From a bacterium (GTDB taxonomy: Bacteria; Actinomycetota; Acidimicrobiia; Spongiisociales; ZC4RG35), in the NCBI GenBank assembly GCA_028824015.1, contig JAPPFC010000036.1:62001-126000 (forward strand): a stretch of DNA of 64,000 nt, in the 5' to 3' direction. The position numbers were made by a program, and so were the translations under genes. Shown piece by piece: positions 26,043-34,871 of the stretch (the first letter of the stretch is position 1; each line of letters opens with the position of its first letter). Under the pieces are notes generated by a model. It was not told where the DNA came from. It made no database searches and was given only the letters and a program-made list of their open reading frames with translations.

Positions 26043-27158
26043 ATGCGAATAAGCGTGCCCAAGGAGATAAAGAACGAGGAGCGCCGGGTTGGCCTCACGC
26101 CCGAGAGCGTCGCAGAGGTGACGGACCGAGGCCACGAGGTGTTCGTGGAGCGCCGCGCCGGCGTGGGGGCGGGGTTCAGCGACGCGGAGTACGCTGCCCG
26201 AGGCGCGCGGATTCTCGACACAGCGGACGAGGTGTTCGAAGCCGGAGAGCTCATCGTGAAAGTCAAAGAGCCTCTAGCAGTAGAGCGAGCCCGGCTGCGG
26301 CGCCACCACACCCTGTTCGCCTACCTGCACCTCGCCCCCCAGCCCGAGCAGGCCCGCGACCTCGTGGCCAGCGGAGCGACGGCCATCGCATACGAGTCGG
26401 TGACCGACCGCGCGGGCCGACTGCCGCTTCTGGCGCCGATGTCCCAGGTGGCGGGGCGGATGGCCGTCCAGGCCGGGGCTCGATGCCTTGAAGCCTCCGC
26501 CGGCGGTCGGGGCGTGCTGCTGGGTGGCGTTCCCGGAGTGGCCGCCGCCCATGTGGTGGTGATCGGCGGAGGGGTCGTCGGGCGCAACGCGGTGGAGATG
26601 GCGCTCGGGCTGGGCGCCGACGTGACGGTCCTCGACCGCGACGCCGACACCCTCGAATCCCTGGCTTCCCGGTTCGGTCCGGCGATCCGGACCCTCTACT
26701 CCACCCCGCGCACCCTGGCTCAACTGGTTCCCACCGCCGATCTGGTGATAGGGGCGGTGTTGCTCCCCGGGGCCCGGACGCCCCGCCTGATCACGGACAC
26801 GATGGTCAAACAGATGCAGCCCGGCGCGGTGATCGTGGACGTCGCAATCGACCAGGGCGGCTGTGCGGAGACCTCGCGGCCCACCACCCACGCCGATCCG
26901 ACCTACGTCGTCGACGGCGTCGTGCATTACTGCGTCACCAACATGCCCGGGGCCGTGCCCCGCACCTCCACCCAGGCCCTCAACAACGCCACGCTCCCCT
27001 ACGTGCTCAAGTTGGCGGACTCCGGGCCGGTCGAAGCCATCCGAGCCGACCCGGGCCTGCAGAACGGCATGAGCGTGCGGCGAGGCCACATCACCGAGCC
27101 TGCCGTGGCCGACGCTCTCGGCCTCCCCTACACCGCACCCCTGGAAACGCTCGACTGA
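26043..27158 (+). CDS. ald: alanine dehydrogenase
   Basis: A 371-residue NAD-dependent enzyme interconverting alanine with pyruvate and ammonia. Signature stretches: MRISVPKEIKNEERRVGLTPESV (with the substrate Arg), VKVKEPLAVERARLRRHHTLFAYLHLA (substrate Lys and catalytic His), VTDRAGRLPLLAPMSQVAGRMAVQAGA, the NAD fold VVVIGGGVVGRNAVEMALGLGADVTVLDRD, and VVDVAIDQGGCAETSRPTTH. VVHYCVTNMPGAVPRTSTQALNNATLPY is diagnostic of Ald. Length matches mycobacterial Ald. The Lrp-family gene in front probably controls it. Confidence 0.95.
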   Translation: MRISVPKEIKNEERRVGLTPESVAEVTDRGHEVFVERRAGVGAGFSDAEYAARGARILDTADEVFEAGELIVKVKEPLAVERARLRRHHTLFAYLHLAPQPEQARDLVASGATAIAYESVTDRAGRLPLLAPMSQVAGRMAVQAGARCLEASAGGRGVLLGGVPGVAAAHVVVIGGGVVGRNAVEMALGLGADVTVLDRDADTLESLASRFGPAIRTLYSTPRTLAQLVPTADLVIGAVLLPGARTPRLITDTMVKQMQPGAVIVDVAIDQGGCAETSRPTTHADPTYVVDGVVHYCVTNMPGAVPRTSTQALNNATLPYVLKLADSGPVEAIRADPGLQNGMSVRRGHITEPAVADALGLPYTAPLETLD

Positions 27159-27219
27159 ATCCGTCCCCCGGCCCCGGGATTGCCGGCGGTCAGGCCGTCC
27201 TCAACCTGTGATCGGCTGA

Positions 27220-28284
27220 TCAATCCCCCAAGCCCGGTTGATAGGCGTCCAGGAACACCTCCCTCCCTTCCCGGGAGGAGTCGTAGATGGCCATGATGAT
27301 CGCCAGCGGCACCCGGGCGTCCTCCCCGGTGAGAACCGGATCGCGGTCTTCACGGATCGCGTCCACCATGTCCTGGAGTTGGATCCGGTGACGCGACTGG
27401 GGATAGGCCCAGGGATCGTCGATGTCGCTCAACTCGAAGCTTGGCTCCACATCGACCCGGCCCTCGTCACCCTCCACATCCCAGAGGAGAAACTTGTCAT
27501 ACTGAGCGTTGGCAACCACCGTTCCCTTGTCGCCGTGGAGTTCCACCCGGGATTTGAGGGCGGTCCGGACCGACGAGGTGCTCTCGATGATCCCTGTGGC
27601 TCCGCTCTCGAAGGTCACCACGGCAGTGGCGGTGTCCTCGATCTCGATGTCGTGGACGTGGGTGGCGACCCGTCCCATCACCGAGCGCACCGGGCCCATC
27701 AGGTACTGCAACAGGTCGATGATGTGGATCGACTGGGTCATCAGGCAACCGCCCCCCTCCAGTTCCTTGGTACCCCGCCAGGCGGCGGAGTTGTAGTAGG
27801 CGGTGGTGCGGGCCGACTTGTCGACCGCGTCGCCCAGGAAGACCCGCCCCAGGCGACCCGAGTCCACTGCCTCCTTGAGGGTCCTGGCCACTATGCCGAA
27901 GCGCATCTGGAAGATCACCCCGAGCTTGGTGCCGTTGGCCCGGCAGGCGCCGATCATCCGGTCGGCCCTCTCCAGGTTGATCTCGATCGGCTTCTCCACC
28001 AGGGCGTGTTTTCCGGCGTTGGACGCCGCGATGGTGACGTCGGCATGCAGACCGGAGGGAAGGGAGACGATCACAACATCAACGTCGTCGTGCTGAACCA
28101 GGTCCCGGTAGTCGGTGAACCAATGCCTGACATCATTGGCTTCGGCGAAACCCCGAACGTTGTCCTCGTTCCGGCTGCACACCGCCACCAGTTCCCCGCC
28201 CTCCACATGGTTCATTTCCTGGGCCATGAAACCGCCCGACATCCCGGTGCCCACCAGGCCGAAACCGATCTTTCCATTAGCCAT
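27220..28284 (-). CDS. Gfo/Idh/MocA family oxidoreductase
   Basis: A 354-residue NAD(P)-dependent dehydrogenase of the sugar/inositol family. The Rossmann motif GFGLVGTGMSGGFMAQEM is near residue 6; HALVEKPIEINLERADRMI contains the conserved EKP Lys; GGGCLMTQSIHIIDLLQYLMG supplies the catalytic D/H helix. The C-terminal sheet domain follows. The substrate is probably a sugar or cyclitol, not identifiable here. It stands alone, convergent with ald, 190 bases from the divergent ccm operon. A second family member lies at 45.4 kb. Confidence 0.85.
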   Translation of the reverse strand: MANGKIGFGLVGTGMSGGFMAQEMNHVEGGELVAVCSRNEDNVRGFAEANDVRHWFTDYRDLVQHDDVDVVIVSLPSGLHADVTIAASNAGKHALVEKPIEINLERADRMIGACRANGTKLGVIFQMRFGIVARTLKEAVDSGRLGRVFLGDAVDKSARTTAYYNSAAWRGTKELEGGGCLMTQSIHIIDLLQYLMGPVRSVMGRVATHVHDIEIEDTATAVVTFESGATGIIESTSSVRTALKSRVELHGDKGTVVANAQYDKFLLWDVEGDEGRVDVEPSFELSDIDDPWAYPQSRHRIQLQDMVDAIREDRDPVLTGEDARVPLAIIMAIYDSSREGREVFLDAYQPGLGD

Positions 28285-28474
28285 CGCTGTCCCTGCGCTT
28301 TCCTAGCCGAAATCTCCGAGAGGACGGACAGGACTCAGAGTCACGCCCTTCACGTCCTCTCCTGACGATTGACCGTGAAATCTACAGAGCTCCATGCACC
28401 GTGTCAAGGAGTCCCGGCCGAGCACGGCCGACCGTTTCAGGGGTTCGGCAGCCACCCCCATACACTCAAAGCGA

Positions 28475-29146
28475 GTGACCCTTCCATCAGGCGCCCAACC
28501 GCCCTCCCCGATCCGCCTCCTGGTTGAACTGGTCGATCTCTCCGTTTCCCTGGGTGGCGTACCGGTGCTGTCGGGCTGCCGCCTAACCCTCCAGCCCGGC
28601 GAGTCGCTGGGGGTGGCCGGGCCGAATGGCGCCGGCAAGTCCACCCTGCTGGCTGTGGTGGCCACCTTCATCACACCGACGGGGGGCTCCGGAGCGGTGC
28701 TCGGGACCCCCCTCGGAAGCCCCCGAATCCCGGCGGTACGCGCCGGGATCGGCTGGTCAGGACACCTGCCCGCCCTTTATCCGGACCTGACCTTGGGCGA
28801 GAACCTGGCTCTCGCGGCCCGGTTGGGCGGCCACCCGGCCTCGCAGGGCCATACGGTCCTGGAGCAGGTCGGCCTGGGCGGTGCGGCGGGCATCCGGGCG
28901 GAGCGCTGCTCGAACGGGATGAGACGGAGGGCCGACCTGGCCCGGCTGCTGATCGGCTCTCCCCGGCTGGTCCTACTCGACGAGCCCGACGCGGGTCTCG
29001 ACCAGGACGCCGCCCCGATCATCGACCACTTGGTCAGGACCACAACCCGCCGGGGAGGGGGTGTCCTGTGCGTCTCCCACGACGCCGCCAAGTTGTCGGG
29101 TTGGGTAGACCGGGTGGTGGAGATGCGAGACGGGAGTATCACGTGA
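28475..29146 (+). CDS. ccmA: cytochrome c maturation ATP-binding protein CcmA
   Basis: A 223-residue ABC ATPase, first gene of the ccm operon. Walker A is GVAGPNGAGKSTLLAVVATFI; the signature appears as RCSNGMRRRADLARLL; Walker B is PRLVLLDEPDAGLDQDA; the switch His is in VLCVSHDAAKLSG. With CcmBC it energises heme handling by CcmE. The GTG start at 28475 follows TACACT by eight bases (possible leaderless mRNA); a more distant ATG at 28394 would add a low-complexity tail. The stop overlaps the ccmB GTG by four bases. The assignment to ccmA rests on context more than on sequence alone. Confidence 0.85.
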   Translation: MTLPSGAQPPSPIRLLVELVDLSVSLGGVPVLSGCRLTLQPGESLGVAGPNGAGKSTLLAVVATFITPTGGSGAVLGTPLGSPRIPAVRAGIGWSGHLPALYPDLTLGENLALAARLGGHPASQGHTVLEQVGLGGAAGIRAERCSNGMRRRADLARLLIGSPRLVLLDEPDAGLDQDAAPIIDHLVRTTTRRGGGVLCVSHDAAKLSGWVDRVVEMRDGSIT

Positions 29147-29820
29147 GTGCGGGGTTCTGGCGATCGGCGGGCCTCATCGCATTGCGGGACCTGCGGGTGG
29201 AACTCCGAAGCGGGGAGGCGCTCACGGTGGTGTTTCCCTTCGCGGTGGTGGCGAGTTGGATTGCCCCCCTGGCGACCAATGCCTCTCCCCTCCTGCTCCG
29301 GGACCTGGCCGCTCCCGTGTACTGGCTGATCACCCTGCTGTTCGGCATGATGGTCGTGCTGCGCCAGACGGCTCTCGAGACCCGTGCCCAGCGCCGCGCC
29401 CTGGCTCTGACCGGTCTGGACCCGGCGGCCCGATTCGCCGGCCGGTCCGGAGCATCGGGGTTGGTGCTGGCGGCGGTGGCCGGGACCCTGGTGTTCCCGG
29501 TGATCATCTTCTATGACTACCGGCCGCCGTCCGGCGCCTGGCTCATGGCGCCCGTGATCATCCTGGCGGCGGCTGGGCTGGCCATGCTCGGCACCCTGGC
29601 CGGGGACGTGACCATCGGGCTCCGGGCCCGCACCAGCCTCGCTCCCCTGCTGATGGCGCCCCTGGCGGTGCCGCTGGTGATGGGGGCCGCCCAGAGCCTG
29701 GAAAGTCTGGTGGCCGGCAAGAGTATCATCACATGGGTATTGGTGCTGGTCATCGCCGACCTCGGACTGGCGGCCGCGGGAGTGATGTCGGCCCGGGCCC
29801 TGGAGGAGATTTCCTTGTGA
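29143..29820 (+). CDS. ccmB: heme exporter membrane protein CcmB
   Basis: A 225-residue protein with six hydrophobic segments. The start LIALRDLRVELRSGEALTVVFPFAVV resembles the CcmB N-terminus (RDL-x-x-E-x-R). ALALTGLDPAARFAGRSGA, then the segments LVLAAVAGTLVFPVIIF and GAAQSLESLVAG follow in the family order. It partners with CcmA and CcmC in the membrane. GTG start at 29143 overlaps the ccmA stop; its own stop overlaps the ccmC GTG. Similarity is divergent but position and topology agree. Confidence 0.85.
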   Translation: MSAGFWRSAGLIALRDLRVELRSGEALTVVFPFAVVASWIAPLATNASPLLLRDLAAPVYWLITLLFGMMVVLRQTALETRAQRRALALTGLDPAARFAGRSGASGLVLAAVAGTLVFPVIIFYDYRPPSGAWLMAPVIILAAAGLAMLGTLAGDVTIGLRARTSLAPLLMAPLAVPLVMGAAQSLESLVAGKSIITWVLVLVIADLGLAAAGVMSARALEEISL

Positions 29821-30521
29821 CAAACAGGTTGTTGGCGGTCTTGACCGGCGCGGCGATCGGAATCGGTCTGGTCCTGGCGTTCACCTCTCCCCCCGACCTC
29901 CTTCAGGGCGACTTCGTTCGCATCCTCTACATCCATGTCCCGTCGGCCTGGCTGGCATTCCTGGCCTTCGGGGTCACGGCCGCCGGAAGCATCGGATGGC
30001 TGTTCACCCGCCGGATGAGCTGGGACCGCGTGGCCGAGGCCTCCGCAGAGATAGGAGTGCTGTTCACCGCCATCGCCCTGGCCACCGGCATGATCTGGGG
30101 AAAGCCGGTGTGGGGCACCTACTGGGACTGGGGCGATGCCCGTCTGGCAACCACGGCCATGATGTTCTTCGTGTACCTGGGTTATCTGGCCCTGCGCCGC
30201 ACCACCACCGACCCTCGCCTGCGAGCCCGCCGCTCGTCGGTGCTGGGCGCCATCGCAGTGGTGCAGGTGCCGCTGGTCTACTTCTCGGTGAAGCTGTGGC
30301 GCACCCTCCACCAGGGGCTGACGATCCGGCCCGACGGCATCCAGATGGACGGCGGAATGGTCTCCGCCCTTCTGGTGAACCTGGCGGCCTTCACGCTTCT
30401 CTACGCCACGCTGCTCTCCTTCCGGACCACTTTGGCCCGCATGGAAGAGGCTGCGGCGGCTGAGAGAATCCCGGTGCGGAGCCCGGTGACGATCCCCCGG
30501 TTGGGAGAGGCGGACGCATGA
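29817..30521 (+). CDS. ccmC: heme handling protein CcmC
   Basis: A 234-residue six-span membrane protein that presents heme to CcmE. The tryptophan-rich heme-binding WWD motif reads MIWGKPVWGTYWDWGDARLATTAMM, with flanking histidines in FVRILYIHVPSAWLAF and KLWRTLHQGLTI as in all CcmC proteins. The start is GTG at 29817, giving MTNRLLAVLTG; the stop overlaps the ccmD ATG (ATGA). The C-terminus is a short cytoplasmic tail of about 25 residues. High confidence because motif and context agree. Confidence 0.94.
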   Translation: MTNRLLAVLTGAAIGIGLVLAFTSPPDLLQGDFVRILYIHVPSAWLAFLAFGVTAAGSIGWLFTRRMSWDRVAEASAEIGVLFTAIALATGMIWGKPVWGTYWDWGDARLATTAMMFFVYLGYLALRRTTTDPRLRARRSSVLGAIAVVQVPLVYFSVKLWRTLHQGLTIRPDGIQMDGGMVSALLVNLAAFTLLYATLLSFRTTLARMEEAAAAERIPVRSPVTIPRLGEADA

Positions 30522-30628
30522 ACATCGGCTGGGTGTGGGCAGCCTATCTGGCCACGGCCGGGCTTCTGGCGGGCTACATACTCCGCCTGGCCATCCGGTG
30601 GCGAAGGGCGACGAGCCGCCCGGACTGA
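30518..30628 (+). CDS. ccmD: small heme exporter subunit CcmD
   Basis: A 36-residue protein, MNIGWVWAAYLATAG onwards, with a single membrane span and a basic tail (LAIRWRRATSRPD). CcmD proteins are about this size, begin with a tryptophan-rich segment, and bind CcmABC to release holo-CcmE. The gene sits exactly between ccmC (ATGA overlap) and ccmE (TGATG overlap), the classical place. The small size makes it easy to miss in automated annotation. Confidence 0.85.
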   Translation: MNIGWVWAAYLATAGLLAGYILRLAIRWRRATSRPD

Positions 30629-31035
30629 TGAAGTCACGCCGCTGGCCGTTTTTGATCTTCGTGGGGGTGGCGATCCTGGTGGCCGGAGCCTTCCTGATCC
30701 GCAACATCGACAGCGACCTCGTCTACTATCTCACCCCCCGGGAAGCAGTGGACCAGCGCTCCGACTTCCCCGACGGGCGGCGCTTCCGGCTGGCGGGAAT
30801 CGTGGTGGAAGGCTCTCTTGAGAATGGATCTGACCCTCTCCGGTTCCAGGTGACCGACGGCGCCTCCACCATTCCGGTGGTACTTTCCGACACGCCGCCG
30901 CTGCTGTTCGACGAGGACGTCAACGTGCTGCTGGACGGGGCCTGGCTGGGTGATCACTACCGGGCCGACGGCGCGCTCATATCCCACGACGAGAACTACC
31001 AGGCGCCTCCGGTAGCCGACGACGGCTCCCGCTGA
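30628..31035 (+). CDS. ccmE: heme chaperone CcmE
   Basis: A 135-residue membrane-anchored heme chaperone. An N-terminal anchor (WPFLIFVGVAILVAGAFLI) is followed by an OB-fold with RFRLAGIVVEGSL and VTDGASTIPVVLSDTPPLLFDEDVNVLLDG. The heme-attachment motif HxxxY is present as SHDENYQAP near residue 125, the histidine type rather than the Cys variant of archaea and some sulfate reducers. The start overlaps the ccmD stop and the stop overlaps the ccmF start, each by one base. Confidence 0.94.
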   Translation: MKSRRWPFLIFVGVAILVAGAFLIRNIDSDLVYYLTPREAVDQRSDFPDGRRFRLAGIVVEGSLENGSDPLRFQVTDGASTIPVVLSDTPPLLFDEDVNVLLDGAWLGDHYRADGALISHDENYQAPPVADDGSR

Positions 31036-33092
31036 TGCTCTCTCTCGCCGGAACCCTGGCTGTGTGGACGGCGCTGGTGGCCTCCGGATGGCTGGCGGTC
31101 GGCGGATGGCGGGCGGCGCGGGACCCGCTTGGCGCCTCTCCTTCCATCGCGGCTCTCCGCCGATCCCTCCTGGTGATGGTTCTCGCCGCACTGGGGGCGA
31201 TGATCGTCCTGGAAGCCGCCCTTCTGGCCAACGACTTCACCGTCTCCTATGTGGCGAACCACCATTCTCGCCACACGCCCTTTCCCTTCAACATCGCCAC
31301 TGCCTGGGCGGCCCTCGAGGGCTCGATCGTGCTATGGGGATTGGTCCTCGCCGCGTATGCATACGCGGTGTGGCGCAGGGCGACCGCCGGGGGAACCGGA
31401 CCGGACTCTCTCGACTGGGGCGCCCTGGCGGTGATCGGAGCGGTCGGCGTCTTCTTCTTCGGACTGATGGTGACCGTTGCCAACCCCTTCGAAGTCTGCA
31501 CGGAGGCCACCGCCCGTTCCTGCACGGCTTCAAGCGCCTTCCCCTTCTCCCGGGCGGTGGGTCCCTCCGACGGTTTGGGGCCCAACCCCCTCCTCCAGAA
31601 CCACCTTCTGATGGCGATCCATCCCCCACTCCTGTACCTGGGCTATGTGGGACTGACCGTCCCCTTCGCATACGGGATCTCGGCCCTGGCCCTCCGCAGA
31701 TCCGGCCCCGCATGGCTCCGCCGCAGCGGGCTGTGGACCCGGGTGGCCTGGGTGTTCCTCACCGCGGGCATCACCCTGGGCGCCTGGTGGGCCTATGAGG
31801 TGCTGGGCTGGGGAGGCTATTGGGCCTGGGACCCGGTGGAGAACGCCTCGTTCATGCCCTGGCTGGTGGCCACTGCGTTTCTCCACTCTTCCCTCGTGCA
31901 GGAGAGAAGGGGGATGCTGGAGGCGTGGAACTTCGTGCTGGTGATCGGCGCCTTCTCCCTGACCATCCTGGGCACTTTCCTCACCCGGTCGGGAGTGATC
32001 GCCTCGGTTCACTCCTTCACCCAGTCCGCCATCGGTCCCGCGCTCCTCGGGTTCCTGGTGGTGGTCACGGTGGGCTCCTTCACCCTGTTCGCGGCCCGCT
32101 CCCAACAGATCTCCTCCCCTCCCCGCTTGGAGTCCCTCTCCAGCCGGGAAGGGGGCTTCCTGCTCAACAACCTGCTGCTGACCGTATACGCCATGGTGGT
32201 GCTGACCGGCACCCTCTATCCGCTGGCCCTGGAGGCGTTCACCGGGTCGGAGGTGGGCGTGGGACGGCCTTTCTTCGACCGCATGGCCGTCCCCATTAGC
32301 TTCGCCCTGCTGTTGGCCATGGGCGTCGGCCCTGCCCTCCCCTGGCGGGTGGCCCGCGCCCGGGTGGTCTGGCCCCGCATCCATCTTCCCCTCCAGATTG
32401 CCCTGGCCGCGGGCGTGCTGGTGATCATCACCGCCACCCGGGTCGGGTACGTGGTGATGGCCGTCATAGCCGGAACCTGGGTGGTGGCCGTGGCCGCATT
32501 TCGCCTCTGGTCCCAGGCCCGCCGGTTCTCCCGGGGGCGGGACGGGAGGACCTGGAAGAGCCTCTCGAGGGTGGTCAGGTCGGATCGGGGTTTCTGGGGC
32601 GGACAACTGGCCCATGCCGGCGTGGCGCTGGCGGCGGTGGCCATCGCCTGTACCGCCAACCTCTCTCAGACTCTTGACCGGGTGGAGATGGCGCCCGGAG
32701 ACCGGGTGGAGTTCGCCGGATACGAGTTGATCCACACCGGGGTCTCCACCACCAGGACTCCCAACCGGCTGAAGAGCTCCGCCCATGTGGAGATCCGGAA
32801 GGACGACCGGCGGGTGGGACTGGCGGAACCCGCCCTCAGCCAATTCGAGACCTCGGCGCTGCCCATCGCCACTCCCGGTGTCCACCACACGCTCGCACAG
32901 GACATCTACTTGAGTGTGACGCGCATCGACGAGCAGGCAATCACGCTGCGAGCGGCCACGGCTCCCCTCCAGTGGGTGCTGTGGCTGGGCGGGTTGACCT
33001 GCGCAGCGGGAGGCCTCTATTCCCTGGTGGGCAGGAACCGACGCAGATCGCGGTCCGTCCGCCCCACTGAAGGAGCGCGACCGGGTGGCTGA
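31035..33092 (+). CDS. ccmF: heme lyase subunit CcmF
   Basis: A 685-residue polytopic membrane protein with about 14-15 spans, the normal size. It joins heme from CcmE to apocytochrome c. The WWD heme domain reads WAYEVLGWGGYWAWDPVENASFMPWL near residue 255, and LLQNHLLMAIHPPLLYLGYVGLTVPFA carries two conserved histidines. FLTRSGVIASVHSF is another CcmF block. The large periplasmic C-terminal domain (about 555-655) is present. ATG at 31035 overlaps the ccmE stop, and the 3' end overlaps ccmH by eight bases. Confidence 0.96.
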   Translation: MLSLAGTLAVWTALVASGWLAVGGWRAARDPLGASPSIAALRRSLLVMVLAALGAMIVLEAALLANDFTVSYVANHHSRHTPFPFNIATAWAALEGSIVLWGLVLAAYAYAVWRRATAGGTGPDSLDWGALAVIGAVGVFFFGLMVTVANPFEVCTEATARSCTASSAFPFSRAVGPSDGLGPNPLLQNHLLMAIHPPLLYLGYVGLTVPFAYGISALALRRSGPAWLRRSGLWTRVAWVFLTAGITLGAWWAYEVLGWGGYWAWDPVENASFMPWLVATAFLHSSLVQERRGMLEAWNFVLVIGAFSLTILGTFLTRSGVIASVHSFTQSAIGPALLGFLVVVTVGSFTLFAARSQQISSPPRLESLSSREGGFLLNNLLLTVYAMVVLTGTLYPLALEAFTGSEVGVGRPFFDRMAVPISFALLLAMGVGPALPWRVARARVVWPRIHLPLQIALAAGVLVIITATRVGYVVMAVIAGTWVVAVAAFRLWSQARRFSRGRDGRTWKSLSRVVRSDRGFWGGQLAHAGVALAAVAIACTANLSQTLDRVEMAPGDRVEFAGYELIHTGVSTTRTPNRLKSSAHVEIRKDDRRVGLAEPALSQFETSALPIATPGVHHTLAQDIYLSVTRIDEQAITLRAATAPLQWVLWLGGLTCAAGGLYSLVGRNRRRSRSVRPTEGARPGG

Positions 33093-33516
33093 TCCCACCG
33101 GTATGCGCAGCCTGCTCCGTTGGGCCTCACCCCTGGTGACCGTGGCCCTGGCCGCTTTCGTGGTCGTCTCGCTGACCACCGCCGACCCGGTGGACCAGGA
33201 CCGCGCCGATCGGATCGGAAAACAGGTCCGCTGCCCGGCGTGCGAGGGGGAATCCATCGCCGAGTCCCCCAGTTCCTACGCCGCCGACATGATGGGCTAT
33301 GTCCGGGAGATGATCACCGAAGGCCGATCCGACCAACAGATAATTGACCGGCTCATGGCGGCCTATCCCCAATCACAGATGCTCGATCCCCCGTTCCAGA
33401 CCAGAACCGCCCTCCTGTGGGCGCTCCCCGCCGCCGCGTTGGTGACCGGTCTCCTCCTGGCCTATTACCGCCTCAGAAAGCCCGTACCCCCGGAGTCGGT
33501 CAGGGAGTCGCCGTGA
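33085..33516 (+). CDS. ccmH: cytochrome c maturation thiol protein CcmH
   Basis: A 143-residue protein with an N-terminal membrane segment, a small helical domain and a C-terminal membrane span (TALLWALPAAALVTGLLLAYY). The redox motif is QVRCPACEGESIAESPSS, the CcmH/CycL/NrfF RCPxC signature, which reduces the CxxCH of apocytochromes before heme attachment. AYPQSQML is in the family position. The GTG at 33085 precedes an ATG (33103) that could also be used. The stop overlaps the next GTG by four bases. Confidence 0.93.
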   Translation: MADPTGMRSLLRWASPLVTVALAAFVVVSLTTADPVDQDRADRIGKQVRCPACEGESIAESPSSYAADMMGYVREMITEGRSDQQIIDRLMAAYPQSQMLDPPFQTRTALLWALPAAALVTGLLLAYYRLRKPVPPESVRESP

Positions 33517-34298
33517 GCGAGGAAAGCCACTGGCAGGCGCGCCTCGATCAAGCCACCCGGGACCTGGAGGAGTTGGAACAACAGCTCGCCACCGATGAGA
33601 TACCTCCCTCCACCGCCCGGCGCCTCCGGCGGGTCTACACCGAGGAGATAGAAGAAGCCCGGCTCAGGCTGGCCGGGGAGGCGTCGGTCCCGGCGGACCC
33701 CGAGTCTCCCGATCGGGACTCCCGGTCCCGATTCTGGACACCCGGGAGGGTGACGGTCGTCGCCATTCTGGGGACCGCGGCGGCGGCACTGGTGATCTCG
33801 GTTGGATGGTTCGTCCAGCCCGAAGACCAGGCCGACGCCGACGGGGGGGAGTTCGATCCGTCCCAGTACTCCAATGAGACCATGGAGGCGGTGATCTCCG
33901 CCAATGCCGACCACCCCCAGATCAACGGCATGCGCCTCGCCCTGGCCGGACGCTACTTCCGAGCCGGTGACTTCGCGCGGGCCTTTGCCCACTATCGAGG
34001 CGTCCTGGAACACGACCCGACCGCGGCGGAAGAGGCTGAAGCGCTGAGCCGCCTGGGATGGATGGCCTGGGCGGGGTCGGGAGAGGTCCAACTGGCGATC
34101 GATACCCTGGACCGTGCCCTTCTGGCGGCGCCCGGCTATCCCCAGGCGCTCTACTTCAAAGCCATCGTCCTGTGGTGTGGGGCCGGACAGACTACCGAAG
34201 CCGTCCCCCTTCTGGAGGAGGCGAGTGAGGCGCTTCCCTCCGAGGAGGCCTTGGTCGCCGAGTTGGCCTCGGCCCGAGCGGGAGAGGAGTGCTCGTGA
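33513..34298 (+). CDS. ccmI: TPR protein, CcmI/CycH-like apocytochrome chaperone
   Basis: A 261-residue protein with an N-terminal coiled region (residues 5-45, DLEELEQQLATDE), a membrane span (VTVVAILGTAAAALVISVGW near residue 78) and a TPR-like C-terminal domain (residues 120-255, with LALAGRYFRAGDFARAFAHYRGVLEHDP and AIDTLDRALLAAPGYPQALYFKAIVLW). CcmI proteins hold apocytochrome c C-termini for the CcmFH lyase. The single span rather than two is a variant. GTG start overlaps ccmH. Identity rests on topology plus its place in the operon. Confidence 0.78.
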   Translation: MSEESHWQARLDQATRDLEELEQQLATDEIPPSTARRLRRVYTEEIEEARLRLAGEASVPADPESPDRDSRSRFWTPGRVTVVAILGTAAAALVISVGWFVQPEDQADADGGEFDPSQYSNETMEAVISANADHPQINGMRLALAGRYFRAGDFARAFAHYRGVLEHDPTAAEEAEALSRLGWMAWAGSGEVQLAIDTLDRALLAAPGYPQALYFKAIVLWCGAGQTTEAVPLLEEASEALPSEEALVAELASARAGEECS

Positions 34299-34858
34299 AG
34301 AAGCGACCGGGGCGGGCCGCACTGGTGCTGGCGGTGATGGTGGCGGCGGCCACCGCCGTGTTCGCCGGGGTGTTCGCCACCCGCCTCTCCGAGGACTCCC
34401 GGCTTTCCGATTCGCCGCTGGTTGGTGCACCATCCCCGGTGATGACCCTCCCGCTTCTGGATGGATCCGGCGAGATCGAGATCCCCGAACCGGACGCCCG
34501 GGTGACCGTGATCAATTTCTTCGCCTCGTGGTGCCTCGAGTGCCGCATCGAGCATCCCGACCTCCTGGCCGTCGCCGAGGCATTCTCGGATTCGGGGGTC
34601 CGCCTCATCCAGATCGCGTACCAGGACCGCCCCGACGACTCCATCGCATTCATGAACGAGTTGGGCGTCTCTCCCCTGATCAGATACGCCTCAGACCCGG
34701 GCAGCCGCGCCGCCATCGCATTCGGGGTGTTCGGGATCCCCGAGACCTACTTCATCGGACCCGACGGGGTGGTCACCGGAAGGATCACCGGTCCCGCCGA
34801 CTCCCTCTCCCTGGGCCGCCAGATCGACCTGATCCTCGGGAGAGGCCGACCGGAGTGA
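34295..34858 (+). CDS. ccmG: thioredoxin-fold protein CcmG/DsbE
   Basis: A 187-residue membrane-anchored thiol oxidoreductase, the last ccm gene. The N-terminal anchor (ALVLAVMVAAATAVFAGVF) is uncleaved by appearance. The motif is VINFFASWCLECRIEHPDLL (CLEC), the cis-proline is GVFGIPETYFIGPDGVV, and SPVMTLPLLDGSGEI precedes it. It keeps CcmH and apocytochrome cysteines reduced. The GTG at 34295 overlaps the ccmI stop (GTGA). It ends 13 bases before the convergent hydrolase gene. It uses Cys, in contrast to the TGA-containing paralogues 1.5 kb away. Confidence 0.9.
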   Translation: MKKRPGRAALVLAVMVAAATAVFAGVFATRLSEDSRLSDSPLVGAPSPVMTLPLLDGSGEIEIPEPDARVTVINFFASWCLECRIEHPDLLAVAEAFSDSGVRLIQIAYQDRPDDSIAFMNELGVSPLIRYASDPGSRAAIAFGVFGIPETYFIGPDGVVTGRITGPADSLSLGRQIDLILGRGRPE

Positions 34859-34871
34859 GCCACAGCCTCTG

